From Balanoglossus misakiensis (lineage: Eukaryota > Hemichordata), in contig CM082598.2 of NCBI GenBank assembly GCA_040954595.2, positions 2,356,001-2,420,000 of the forward strand: a stretch of DNA of 64,000 nt. Reading direction: 5' to 3'. The position numbers and the translations under genes were made by a program. Under the pieces are notes generated by a model, which made no database searches, was not told the DNA's origin, and saw nothing but the letters and a program-made list of their open reading frames with translations. Below are positions 49,404 through 61,670 of this stretch, piece after piece. Within the stretch, counting starts at the first letter, position 1. The number at the start of each line of letters is the position of its first letter.

Positions 49404-50825
49404 AAAGGCAAATTTGTCATTCACTGAAGCACAGGCAATGAGTGTTATTATATGATATCAAAAAACATTCAGTGATTTTTTTTCTCTTTTCTTGATTGAG
49501 CCTTATTGTTAGTTATCAACTTCACCACAAGTAAAAAAAGCACAAGATACAACGACGGTACTCTGCCTTGGTTCTGGCAAAATATTTGAAATTATATTGT
49601 TGGCTTGTGTTGTGTCCTTATTTGTTCCACAATAGTCAATTCTTTGACCAACTTGTTTTAAAGTTCAAAGTCACTAATAATGTAAGGTTCTACAGAGAAT
49701 TGAAACTTAATTGTTGTCTGATCAAATAAAGTCTGAATGTCCTCAAGAAGTTAAGGTGTGTTAGTTTTCATTGGGAAAGGTTTGAGATCTTGGAATAATA
49801 TCAGGAACAGCTATGTACCTACCTTGCGCTCAACTGCCCATGTTAATAAAGCCCCATGCAGGAATAATATTACTGGTACATAGCAGTTAGTACTTATCCT
49901 GAAAATAAAGGAAGGGTACTTGAAATATTGCTAACTGCCTTTAGTTCTGACTCAAAGTACCATTACCAAACATCTTTGTGAAAATTCCTTGTGATGTCTT
50001 ATGTTTTTTGTAAACCATTGCCACCTCTCAGATTATTTGCTTCCCCCCTCCCCCTGAAACTTAAGGTTCATCAGTCGTCGCGCCTTGTGCGTCGTGGTGT
50101 CCCCCTTGGGTGAGAATATGTCCCAGAATGCCTCACTGATCTCTACAAAGTAATCATGGCGGCTATGGATGATAGTTCATAGAGTTTCACCGACAGTACA
50201 ATATTTCATCTTTAATGGTGACAGTCGTGTTTTGTGCAAGAAGGGATGGCGTCAGAAGGTCTGACAAGAGACCAAAGGACTGACGCGAGACATTATATTT
50301 CGATAGAGATAGTGCTAGAGAGCATTAGAGTATGAGCATTATATTGTCAGTAGAACTGTTTGGATCCCCGCCCGTCGAAGACTCAGTGCGCAAGTGCGGC
50401 GCGACGACTGATGCACTTTCACAGAAATCTAGCTTTGTTCTTTCACATGTTGCTACCCAACAAATTATCCACAGCAGATAATAACGCGAAATTGAATTTT
50501 GAAATATCTATCTTTCTCGAGAATGTTAATGAAAGAGGGTAGATAATGAATAAAAAAAAATCAATTTTACGTGTGACGATCTCAACCAAAGGAACATGAC
50601 AGACTGATTTTGGTATGGTGACTTGAAGGATCAATCTAAAGAAAGACATGTAGAGACTGTAGAGATGAATAGCATTTGAAAGCAGGAAGTAGAATTTTGG
50701 AAGAAGCAACAAAAATGACACATTTTTAGTATTTTTTCCATTCTTTACTCTTTAAGGCACAATTTCACAATTACAGATAACAGATCAAGTCATACCTATG
50801 TCTGTATATTGCATGCATTTTCACG
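49404..50825. other. spacer between the convergent lectin genes
   Basis: It holds the 3' UTR of the left lectin gene (AATAAA 49725-49730), then unremarkable DNA with a small CpG-containing patch near 50370-50410. No exons are seen. Confidence 0.5.
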
Positions 50826-50831
50826 TTTATT
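50826..50831 (-). terminator. polyadenylation signal of the C-type/F-type lectin gene
   Basis: TTTATT on the + strand, 65 bases beyond the stop at 50896. Confidence 0.6.
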
Positions 50832-50895
50832 CCTGTTGAACCGAACTACATGCAACATTCACTGCAATTGCTCATGTGGACCAATTCCAAAGGCG

Positions 50896-53800
50896 CTATT
50901 CTTGCACCATGACCTCGACTTCACACAAATGAAGAATTTGTGTCTTGTCGATCAGCTGAATGCTGATGTATCTTCCAGTCATGGGGGTCTCACAACCACA
51001 AGCCACAGTAATGGTCTCCTGTCTGGATCGCTTACCCAACACCATGTGACCACAGACTGGATTGTCCTCCATGTTAGGGCTGTCACCAACGCGAACTTCT
51101 GCGTTCTTGATACGGAAAGCTGTCATGAAAAAGTGACAGTAGATATAAATTAATGGACGATTCTATACGATACATTTCTATGACCAAATCATGTAATCTC
51201 ATTTTAATAAATTTAAAAAAAAAAAAAATCAAACTCAATCAAAATACTCCACAGTTAAAGAACTCATTTTCTGGTAATATTTGCAAACATTCCAATCATT
51301 GTAAGCGATGTCATCAAAGAAGAACCAAGTTTTCGTTTACTTATCGACTACACAATTGGTGGACTAATTAATTGATTGATTAATTAATGGATTGATTGAT
51401 ACTCACAGCAACAATCTTGTCTGTTGGTGATCACAAGTTTGTAGACACCATAGGATTTTCCCAGATCCATCTTCCACCAAGGTTGCAATTCTTTGTTGGT
51501 TTGGGTGCAAGATTTTCCAGCTGCCAGGTCGCTGTTCTTGTTTCCATCCACGGCTTTATCGGCTGTTCCTCCGACCTTCCTGTTGGTTGAACTCTGGCTT
51601 GCCGACTTTCCTACCGCAACATTCACCAAATTGGATGGGAACTCACAGGCTGTAAGAAGCATGAATAGAAAAAAAAAGCCACATGTATCAATAGACCATT
51701 TTCCAAACTCCATGAGATCCTGTGAGATCTCGCGTAGCTAGGCACTCTATATGGTAGGACATTCTCATATGACACCGGACAAACAATATGTCGTCAATTG
51801 CATTCAACAGCATAAACGTCACATATTTTGTTTGACTCTACACCTATTTTAGTTTCGTGCAAAGCTGATTTGTCATACTTAGCAAGCACCATGTTGCTAC
51901 GGTAATTAACAAAGTCTTGCGAGATCTTGCAATGACTGGAAAATCGTATTTTGACCGAATATTTACTCAAATTAAAAGTATACTCACCTAGTGTTGTTGG
52001 GATCGTGGTAGCATCTGTAAGACAGAATTGAATACTGGTGTTAGCTGAGACTGAGCATCGATCATTGGCCTTCAGTCGTCAACGATATTAGTTGAAATTC
52101 ATGGTCTGTAAACCAGTGACAGGGATATGATAACACGTACTGGTAACCTTAGTATGAGAATCTTGGCATATCAATTTAAGTTTCTAATGTATGTACTTAT
52201 AAAGTTATAGCTCATATCACATGAGTTAAAAAGTTAAATATCAAATGAAATTTCAGAGTGCATAGATACAGCATGAGGATTTCATAAAGTACCAACCTGG
52301 ATCTGGGGCTGCTGTCGTTGGTGGTGGTGGGGGAGGTGGTGGTGGTGGAGCTGTCGTTGGTGGTGGAGGAGGTGGTGGTGGGGGTGGTGGTGGTGGAGCT
52401 GTCGTTGGTGGTGGTGGTGGTGGTGGAACACCTGGAAATACGAAGTGAAGAATTCAACACATGCCAAGGAGAGAGAAATACTGTCACAAAATGGGAAATT
52501 TTCACGATACCAAAAAGACAACTGTTACACGACGATCAGTTTTCGTGTTCTCGCATGTCACTCCATCGATTTCTCCGCAAAACATTTTTAAGCGACTTGT
52601 GAAGTTCGCTCATCATTTCCATTATTACTGCAGTTTTATCAATTAGACAATCAAATAGAAAAGTATGGATTTCGGCCAAACCATGGTGGAGAAAGGGTTC
52701 AGAAAAGGTATATACATATAATGCACAAGAATTTCCAATTTCTTACCCACGGTTTCGCAAAGATAGGACTTGGTTCTAGTGCAGACATCGTCATCCCATT
52801 TGTGGCTCATGTATTGCCTGAAAAACAGAATAATAACTTTTAAATGGAAACCAGCAGAAGATGAACTGAAAATGCACACTTTTTTCTGCCATATTCCTTC
52901 TCAAAGGGTGATAATCATCTTATGCACAACTGATAAATACTCAGATGGTGAATGTTGTGTGAAAAGTTGACTTAATTACCAAAGCTGTAAGCAACGTCCA
53001 CTGCCATTGGGCTCGGCCGGTGCCCATGGGTGGAAATTCTCCAGTGCCACTCCGGTGCTGGTTGACCATCCGTTATCACCCTGTTGACCGTTGATCCAGA
53101 AATCCTTGCTGTTTAATCCAGCGTTGTTGATGACTGCCAGTAGCTTGGCGTGCTTTGCCTCACTGGTGTCTGTGGCCAGCATCATGCCCCCATCTGCGCA
53201 TGCATCTGCGGCATCTTCGTGGCTCAACTCATCACTCACAGCGACAAGTTGGACTACATTGGCTAGAGTATTAAAGAATTGACCAAGAGGTTAGACATGC
53301 TCCTTCCAATGACCTTCTTACCACTTTAGCTTGGATTGCTTTTCAATTCACAAAACTAGACAGTTAAAAGACACCATTAAGGGTAGATATATATACTGAA
53401 CTCTAGAGATACACAAACCAATATTTTAAGAAACCTGACTTTTTTACCAACAAGAAATTGTCACATTATTATAGATGGTTAACGTGTTTGGTTGTGTTTA
53501 TACAAGGTTCCAGGTGTACATTGGAATTGGGTTAGACTGGGACAGCGCAGTTCTTGTTTACACAGTGCATGGCGTTTAATAATAACTCCCTCCCTTCATA
53601 AAGTGTAATTTGCGGTTTAAAACTATTGCTTACCTGCTGGTTCACAAACATATGCCTTGGTTCTAGTGCAGACATCGTCATCCCATTTGTAGTTCATGTG
53701 TCTCCTGCAAGTGCAAGTCAGATGGTATATCAATGAACAACTGGTGAAAATTACTGGTTCCCACATGGGGGTCTTGAAATTTTGTCCATTATAATCTGAC

Positions 53801-54999
53801 ATCGTGCATGTCGTGATAATTGCTTTCTGACGACTGTTGACAGTGCGGAGTGATCTGTTCAGACGTGACGCCACAGAAGTCAGCAAAATCCAGACCAACA
53901 TTTGACTGAACAAGAGACTCACCAAAGCTGTAAGCAACGTCCACTGCCATTGGGCTCGCCTGCCGCCCAAGGATGGAAATTCTCCAATGCCACTCCAGTG
54001 CTGGTTGACCAACTGTTATCACCCTGCCTGATTCCATTGATCCACAGATCCCCACCGTTTAAGCTCGCAGCAGTGACAGCATTGAGAATCTCTGCATGCT
54101 TTTCTGCACTGGTATCAGCAGCTAGCATCATCCCCTTTGCTGCACATGAGAGGATGGCAGCACCATGGCTCAATTGTTCGGGGAAGGCGACCATTTTTTC
54201 AGCTGAAAATGAAGTATGATGTAGTCGGGTCAAAATATTTATGGACAAAAGCACCTTAAATTGAAATTTAAATACGTACATTAAAATTATGGCAATCGTG
54301 CATACAAGTGAATATCTACACTTCTATAACTACTATTTTATTCACCTGGTTTCACACAAACAAAGGCCTTGCTTCTACTACAAACATCATCATCCCAAGC
54401 ATAGTTCATGGAGGCCCTGTAACACAAATGGAAGCCACAGTTAACGTCCACCAACGTGCGAGTATTCGACATCAATCAAACTGTACATGCACAAATAGTG
54501 TTATCACAGAGATTCACTTTACCAAAGTTGGAGACAGGCTCCGCTGCCGTTGGGTTCGAAGATTGCCCACGGATGATAGTGGTCCAGGGACCGTCCGCCG
54601 AGGGTGTACCATCCGTTATCGTCGCCACGTCGGCCATTAAGCCAGATGTCCGTGCCTTTCAAGCCTGCATCCAGGATAACTTCCAGTATCTCGGCGTGTG
54701 AAGCTTCGCTGATATCAGCAGCTAATTCCATACCTCTAGCTGCACAAGATTCCACAGCATCATCATGGCTAACTTGGTCGCTAATGGCAACATACTCGGA
54801 TTCTGAAAATATAAAAGTAATTTAAATGAGTGTGTTATGTGGCTATAATGTCTTGTGCCAGCAATCAATGTTTTAAGTAGAAACGAAAATTCAAAATGAC
54901 AAATTGCACACTGAATGTGTATCAATTCTAACTATTTTTGAAGCATTTCATACAAAGATGGATAGATAGATAGATAGATAGACAAACAGACAGATAGAC

Positions 55000-55082
<83 letters not shown>

Positions 55083-55912
55083 CACATGTAGATAGGTTTT
55101 ACCTGTTGGTTCACATAAGTATGCTTTGGTTCTGTCGCAAACATCATCATCCCAGGCGTATCCCATAGCACTCCTGTTAATTCAGTAAATTATTTTGAGT
55201 TAATTGTGATTCTTGTCTTTTTGTGTGTGTGTCGTTTTATGAACAAGATAGCTCACTAGCTTACATATCTACTGCAATGCAAATGCCAATGATTGCATCT
55301 TACCAGAACTGCAGGCAACGACCACTGCCATTGGGCTCGAAGATTGCCCATGGATGGTAGTCCTCCAAGGAATGTCCACTGCTGGTTGCCCAGGTACCAT
55401 CTGCGCCCCGGTAGCCGTTGATCCAAAAGTCGTTCCCCGACAAGCCACTTCGCTCAATCACAGCTTTAATGGTGTTGTGCTTGTCTCCACCACTGTCTCT
55501 CACCAGCATCATCCCTTTCGACTCACAGGATGCTTTCGCGGCATCAAAAGTCAGTTTCTCGCTAAATGCTACTGGCTGGCCACCTGGTTTTATAAACAAA
55601 AAGAAGAGAAAGCCGTTAGTGTACCGGTACATACTCTGAACGTGGTTACACTGTACGAAATTTACAGTCATAAGGTAGTTAAAACATCACAAAGTCTTTG
55701 ATATTTTAGAACATGTTACTTTTGATAATTTTCGAAACAGTCTGTGGTTCCTACACAGCATGCATGTATTAAAGGGTGATGATCGTCTTATGCCCATGAT
55801 TTGGGACTCTGGATATGAAAAATAAAGTGCTCTGTGCCTGCTATGTGGTACACGTACCTGCATGTTGAAAAAAGCACAGCAAAGCAAAGCTGAAAACTCG
55901 CAACAACTCCAT
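50896..55912 (-). CDS. secreted lectin with four C-type lectin domains, Pro-rich linker and F-type lectin domain
   Basis: Thirteen exons on the - strand: 55858-55912, 55304-55583, 55103-55173, 54523-54802, 54346-54416, 53923-54202, 53634-53704, 52980-53262, 52747-52817, 52297-52431, 51988-52014, 51407-51649 and 50896-51119. They encode 696 residues in phase. A signal peptide ([15 protein letters not shown]) leads into four C-type lectin domains of about 117 residues. Each has a long exon ending [12 protein letters not shown] ([12 protein letters not shown] in the second, LQFW in the first) and a 71-base exon with WDDDVC and a final Cys. EPN usually signals mannose-type calcium-dependent binding. 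The acidic residue normally just before the third Cys is missing and WND is replaced by WDD. A Pro/Thr linker and an F-type domain with RQDCCSFR follow. The last four exons parallel those of the neighbouring lectin gene. Confidence 0.92.
51689..51954. mobile_element. MITE with AATAGACCATTTTC ends, in lectin intron
   Basis: The left end CAATAGACCATTTTCC and right end GGAAAATCGTATTTTG are imperfect inverted repeats. Internal blocks TCTCGCG, GGACATTCTCAT, ACAAACAAT and TTGCTACGG are shared with 57412-57689. It lies in the intron between the 27-base exon and the F-type exon. Confidence 0.65.
52660..52700. repeat. partial AACCCTTTCACC-family repeat, lectin intron 9
   Basis: ATGGATTTCGGCCAAACCAT followed by GGTGGAGAAAGGGTT matches one half of the family. 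It lies about 45 bases downstream of the exon 9 donor. Confidence 0.55.
54958..55082. repeat. GATA tetranucleotide microsatellite
   Basis: About 30 GATA units with a few GACA variants, in a lectin intron right beside the 71-base exon at 55103. Confidence 0.98.
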
Positions 55913-55960
55913 TTTGGAAAATTGTCACAAACAGGACATCGTAGGCACATGTCACTCTCT

Positions 55961-55968
55961 TATATATA
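55961..55968 (-). promoter_or_regulatory. TATA box of the C-type/F-type lectin gene
   Basis: TATATATA about 50 bases upstream of the start codon on the - strand. The 5' UTR would be very short. Confidence 0.5.
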
Positions 55969-57411
55969 CTAAGGTTTGTCAAATTGTCATGTGTTGAGTT
56001 TTAATTGGTTGTAGTAGCTGCATAATTATAACAGTAATGAGCATGATTCTTAACAACAACAAAAATAACTGAACCTGTCAAAATATTAATTTCACCTATT
56101 CAAAAGTTGTTTTCACATAAATAATTTATCAAGCTTTTCTGTTTAAAAGACACATTTTGCTGAGTTAAACCATCAGTTCGTTATCAGTTGCCATTTTTTA
56201 AAAGTACTTTCTGCCTACTGGTAAAGATGGAAATATGTTATTTTCATGATTACCGTTAACTTTTTCACATACAATTCATCAAAATCTTCATTTTACGCAA
56301 AGTCATCTTGGACATTTTAGAGAACATCTGTTTGACGCTGAACCAGAGAGGGACCACCTGTTCTTCTGTTAGTGAATCATCGTAATTAAGATTCTGTCGA
56401 AGTTTGGAGGTCATTATCCCAGATGTTGTCAATTAACCACTTGTCAGTTAGTCAATTAACCACTTCAATACAACAAGATTGGTACACAGTTTTGCTGAAC
56501 TGAAGAGAGAGATGGTTCACGAATATTCCAGCCTACTGGCTCACGATTGTAAAAATATTGATACATGTACCTATAGATACTAAAAAGATGGATACTTTTC
56601 TGTTTTTGTCAGTGAAAACAAAATGAAAGATTTTGTAATTATAATATATCAAGAATTAATGTATACACCAACTGAATTCTATGAAACTGCATTGACATTT
56701 TGCAAATTACTTGCTTTTCAGTCAAATATTAGAAATGCGGTTTATTTTTGACAAAATCAAGTAGAACAGTGAAATGTAAACTATTTTCAGGCGATTTTCA
56801 TGATCTTATTATCAAAAAGTACACAAGTGAACAAATACTGACCGATATTTCCAAACCTTAGATCCATTGATTACAATTTGCATATACGCCAGATGACTGT
56901 TAGCATCTGGCCCAAATGACCTCAAAATTTGACAGCAATTCATGTGAAAGCAAACATCTGCTCTTTTCATTAATGTGAATATTGTTTACAGAGTCTTACG
57001 ACGTATTTATAGTCACAACTGTAATCATTGTGTATTATAATCCACATTAAGTTTTATGCATGTACAGTACAGGCGTGCGAGCCTTGGAAATATACAACTA
57101 AATATTTAGCTTAATTAAGAACATATGTTCAAGGCACATGAACAAGTACTTGATTATATTTTGTAACTCTAATCAACAGTATTGTTTCTCGTACATCAAA
57201 CACAACACCAAAAGACGACGCCCTCATGCAGCAAAGAATACACTGAAGGCGCAATTTGTGTATTTGTCGCCACCTATGTTGATAAGAGATGAACTTCATG
57301 CCTGTATGCATAAACACCATGATCTAACCACCATGTTACGTACAATGCAGCAAGTATTCATTTTGCTTTGGTTAATAGCGATGCTGGTGCACGAAACTGA
57401 ACATCTAAAGC

Positions 57412-57689
57412 TAATAGACCATTTTCTCCATGCGGAATCTCGCGTGGATAAGCAGTAAATATGGGAGGACATTCTCATGTGACAATTGGGACAAACAATT
57501 ACACGTACGGTACATGGCCCATAGATGATCGTGTTAAGCGAAGCAAAAGCTAAACTTTTTATTGAAGTCTGCATGCACCTATTCTTGTTTCATAAAAACC
57601 TGACTTGTATTACTTGGCTAGCAACCCGTTGCTATGGTTAGTAACCACGACTTGTGAGATCTCACCATGAGCGTAAAATCACCTATTGA
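57412..57689. mobile_element. MITE with AATAGACCATTTTC ends
   Basis: Begins TAATAGACCATTTTCT and ends TAAAATCACCTATTGA, an imperfect inverted repeat. It shares TCTCGCG, GGACATTCTCATGTGACA, CACCTATT.TTGTTTCAT and TTGCTATGG with the copy inside the lectin gene. Confidence 0.65.
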
Positions 57690-59379
57690 AATACAAATAT
57701 CTACTCTAATGTGGTGTTTATCGTTGCCCAGTTTTCTCTGTCAGCCCAAACCATTGCCAAGGGTAACTGGAAGCCAAAAGCAGCTCATCATGTTTCTGCC
57801 CTCCACAGCATCAACAAACACTCACAGTACTTGTTATTCACATGGCGCTGTAATGTGAAAGTGGGCAAGGGCGAGAAAACATCAAATGCAACTGACGAAC
57901 TTGACTTAATAATAAACTACCATGAAATACGTCGACGATAGATGTTAGATGTGCGCTTAATACATCAATGATCGTAAATCTTGTCGTGCGATTATCCCTA
58001 AAGTAGGCGCCTGTTTAAAACGGGATTTAGCTCATGTTACAGCTTTCAAAAAACCCGATAAGTACCAAATGTGGTTTTCCTCCTAACATATGCAAGCTTT
58101 CTGGAATTTATTCTGGATGTATGCGGTCATGTGATCACGAAAGGCATTCTGAATGCGGTAGAGTATAGCCTCCCTGTGAGTTTAAACAACCACTCAGACG
58201 CCATTACGTTTGGGGATTAGCTGGAGAGTGTTTTAGATTAACCTTTGACCTGTGCAGCAGGTGACGGAATCAAAACTTCCAAGGCAAGGTTGCAGCCTCA
58301 CACAGTGTGGCAGACGTGTACAAGGATGCTTTGATATTTAGAAACGGTGGCCATGTCTGCGATCAAAAAAAAGTAAACACAAGCCGACATCCTTGATAGT
58401 TGACATGAAAAACCCCTCTGGTATATCTTGGCGAATTTTCATGCTTAAACTTGAATTGGCCAGTTTCCTTACAAGACAAAATTTTTAGTGATATAAGTTT
58501 TATTTTTAAAAGATGAGCTATAACGAACTTTAATATAGAACTAGATTGCCTTCTGGAATGTTGATTTTCTCAACTCTGCTATCACAATGTAAATCATTGG
58601 TGTAATTTCTCTCGTTTTCGTATAAGTGGTACACTCAATGTAATTAATCTAAACAAAACCGCGGGAGACTTATTAGAACAAGGCATTGAAAATTAGGAAC
58701 TATGTTGCTCGTCATTTAATTGGGCCGTCATATGGAGATCAGAATTTTGAAAGTAACTGAACCGTAATTTTTAAAAATCCTGCAGTTGTTCTACTGATTA
58801 AATTCAAATGTGTGCTAAAGAATGAAGTGGTTAAATTTGCATACCTTTAATAAAAATAAATTATTAAGCATCATAGTTTTATTCTGAGTACAGTACCTAC
58901 TACGCATGTACAATCTAGACGTCAACTAAGTACACTTTCATAATGCCAGTGTTTGTTAGTAAGGGGAGAACCATTTGATTTCTTGGGAAGGGTAGAGGAT
59001 TTGAATATGTCAGCAATTTTGATTTCAGCCTCTTCTATCACAGTCCTAATTTTAACCTAAGGTGTTCCCAAAGATTTTTTCCTCAGCACCATCTACCAAT
59101 TTTTTTCTCTCTCCAAAAATCCTCTCCCCAGAAATCAATGGTTCTGCCCTAATTTTTTAAATGTCACCGGGGTTGCCTGTATCGCGATCGCCAAGCGTAA
59201 GATATTACTTGGCCTAATACTGATAAATAACTAATATCAACAGCGTACGCCATCATCAAAACTGTAATTATCCGCATGTGTGAACTTATCTAGTTTATTA
59301 ACATCTCTGACATGCCTGGTTCAAAGTCAGGTTCTTCTCATGCTGTGATAATTTTGTGTTATTCCCTGAATACATACAG

Positions 59380-59632
59380 TGCAGAATGTATCCAAAGATA
59401 TTATCCAACCACAAAGAATGCCCCATGGGGTGCAGAGCTTACGAATGACAGAACTAATTGGCAACGGTCCTTGCCTGTATCCTATCCGAATTACAACCCT
59501 CCAAATACCGCCTCAGACATGTCACACAGATGGAGGTCTATTCAATTCCTATACTATCAGCGCGCACCGAACCTGTTATGCGGAACGACGTCAAATGAGG
59601 CAATTTTCCGTGGTGGCAACGGCAGGAGATAA
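59380..59632 (+). other. possible exon or decayed coding remnant
   Basis: After an acceptor-like CATACAG, one frame reads RYYPTTKNAPWGAELTNDRT, then NW and further PNYNPPNTASD. Its spacing of Tyr-Pro, Trp and Tyr-x-Pro vaguely recalls the start of NUDT9-type ADP-ribose hydrolases, but no Nudix box follows. It could be a pseudogene fragment or chance. Confidence 0.15.
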
Positions 59633-61594
59633 AAAAAAAATGGAACGATGTCGGCAAACTGAACCAGTGCACCACTGATGACAATCGCGGCATCCTGATA
59701 AGTGTATACACAGTAAGATGTAGCTTCCGTTGTATGCGACGAATTCAAACACAGATACCCATCTTTTATTTCTGACAGTGGCACAAATCGAGCACTGATC
59801 AAGCCCAGAATATCAACTGCCAGAGGGCTCAATTATTTGCTCTTCCGATAGAGAGACAAATAAGGCGTCTATCTCAAATTTCCAGTTGAAGAGGCAACAT
59901 GAAAAATGAGGTTTCCTACCAACGATGTCAAAGAGGGTAAAGGATTAGAAGCCGTGCAAACATTATATTTGAGCTAAGGATGGAGAGACAAAGAGACTAT
60001 CTGCCACACAGAGATGGAGACTCTGTCCATAATGTATCCAATATTTTCTACGTTATGTAGTTTCTCCAAGAGATCCTGTTTGTCCCCCTTAGAAGGATAC
60101 TGACAGTGTATAAGCTAGAAGTTTGGTCTCTATAATTCAGTAAATTATCCGTCACATTATCCAGACGTGCTCAAGGGCGTTACGATGATAGCCTCCTCGT
60201 CCAAATACAGTACGCTGGTGTAAATTTGACACTAAGTAGCCCTGGATGTTGAAAATATACTGAGACTGTCAAGAATGTTTACTTTATCCGAGTATTAGTT
60301 GAAGTTGCATCAAACACCCAAGGGTAAACATTGTCAATCAAGAAACTTCTACGCCCATGAACAGAAAAAAAATCCCTGAGATTCAGATTGTTAAACATAG
60401 GATTTCTTTAGAGTGGCCTGCACTGGCTCGGTTTATTGCGATGCTGGAGGAAGCGATACTGATCGCTGTCGCGTTGTTTCCCGAACGAAGTGATGCAAAT
60501 CCACGCCGACCAACGCTTTCTGTTCCAATACACATATTCTCACGAATCGCCGCTTGAAGTCCTCTGTTCTCCAGTACCTTAAGGATAAGAGACGCTGCCG
60601 GCATAGTTTGTTCATTACAGTAGCCTGCGACTATTACTCGCTAGAAGTATTTTTCGAAACAGGTTTGTTCAAACAATTTCATTGCGTTTCCTTGCAGGGG
60701 AAATCTCCCGGAAAGCCGTTGATGCACACTTTTTTTTCTGTGACATTTCTTGTGGCGACAAATCTGTGGCCAAATCACGTATCTATCAAAAATGGCTTTC
60801 TTTCCACGAAGTAGTTAAAAGCCAATCTCGCCTGTCAAATTCAATCGTTATATCTCAATGATGGCACAAATCTGGCCGTTCCGCATGTGCACTATTTATG
60901 GCATCGGAGTTGCAATTTTCACGCCACGTTTCACTTTTATCATTTTATCGCGGAGACACTGCAACATTTGTAAATGTTTAATATCTGACTTTTCGAATGG
61001 GACGAACACCTTTTCTAGCAACTGAATTGACAAGCTTAGGACCAGGACCCAGTTTCCCTTCTAAAGTCCGTCCCGGACGGCAACTTCCGATGCCTTGATT
61101 GATAAGTCAATTCAGCCTCTCTCTTTGTCGGCCGTGACGTTGGTAACACCACTCGATGTCAGTCTTCATCATTGCCAACAGTCTCCATGGCAACAGATGG
61201 AAAAGGAACGTGTCTGTTTGTAGGCATTCCTCTCTGTGAAACACCTCATGCGAGGAAAGCTGTTGTCTCTCCCCGCTGTCATTAGAAGGGTAATTTATTT
61301 GCACGGTCGTTTTAAAGAAATCTGGTGATGTTGTTTTTAAACTTCATTAGACGAGACCCGGCAGTATTTGCATTTTTTCAATGTTTTAATGATTGATTGA
61401 AAATATCTTTACCGCACTCGAAGATCCCTTTTGTGACGTCATTCACAGCGAATATCAGATGAGGCAATTTGCAAGGCGAGAAAATGACTTTGTGGGCTTT
61501 CAGCTCCATAAGTAACTAATTGGCTGATTATTTTTACTCCAACTGCAGAGCCAACACTATGAAAACGACGTTTGGGGGAAAGTCGTAATTCAAC

Positions 61595-61670
61595 ATGGCC
61601 GCCGGACTAAATCTCTCCTTTCGAAGTATCTGCCTATTGATTTGCATATTTGGTAACAGTCGATCGAAAG
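61595..61670 (+). CDS. probable signal-peptide first exon of an unidentified gene
   Basis: CAACATGG is a good start context. The 25 codons read MAAGLNLSFRSICLLICIF then GNSRSK, a typical secretory signal with a hydrophobic core, and end at a strong phase-1 donor (AAAG/GTAAGT). Signal-peptide exons often end in phase 1. No following exon could be recognised in the remaining 2.3 kb, so the rest of the gene is probably to the right. The family is unknown. Confidence 0.5.

Larger units (their letters stand above)
55969..61594. other. long intergenic region, no confident gene
   Basis: 5.6 kb, AT-rich in the left half. It contains a MITE copy at 57412-57689 and a possible degenerate coding remnant at 59380-59632. 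The other open frames (for example 57138-57458, 60357-60814) lack splice context and recognisable motifs. Confidence 0.5.

Noticed and set aside
54932-55171. Open frame rich in Ile-Tyr-Leu-Ser repeats
   Set aside because: It translates the GATA microsatellite. Only the 71-base lectin exon at 55103-55173 is real.
57138-57458. 106-residue open frame in the intergenic region
   Set aside because: It runs into the MITE at 57412, has no splice context and no family resemblance.
60357-60814. Overlapping open frames on both strands
   Set aside because: No conserved motif, signal or splice sites. Length is within chance for this region.
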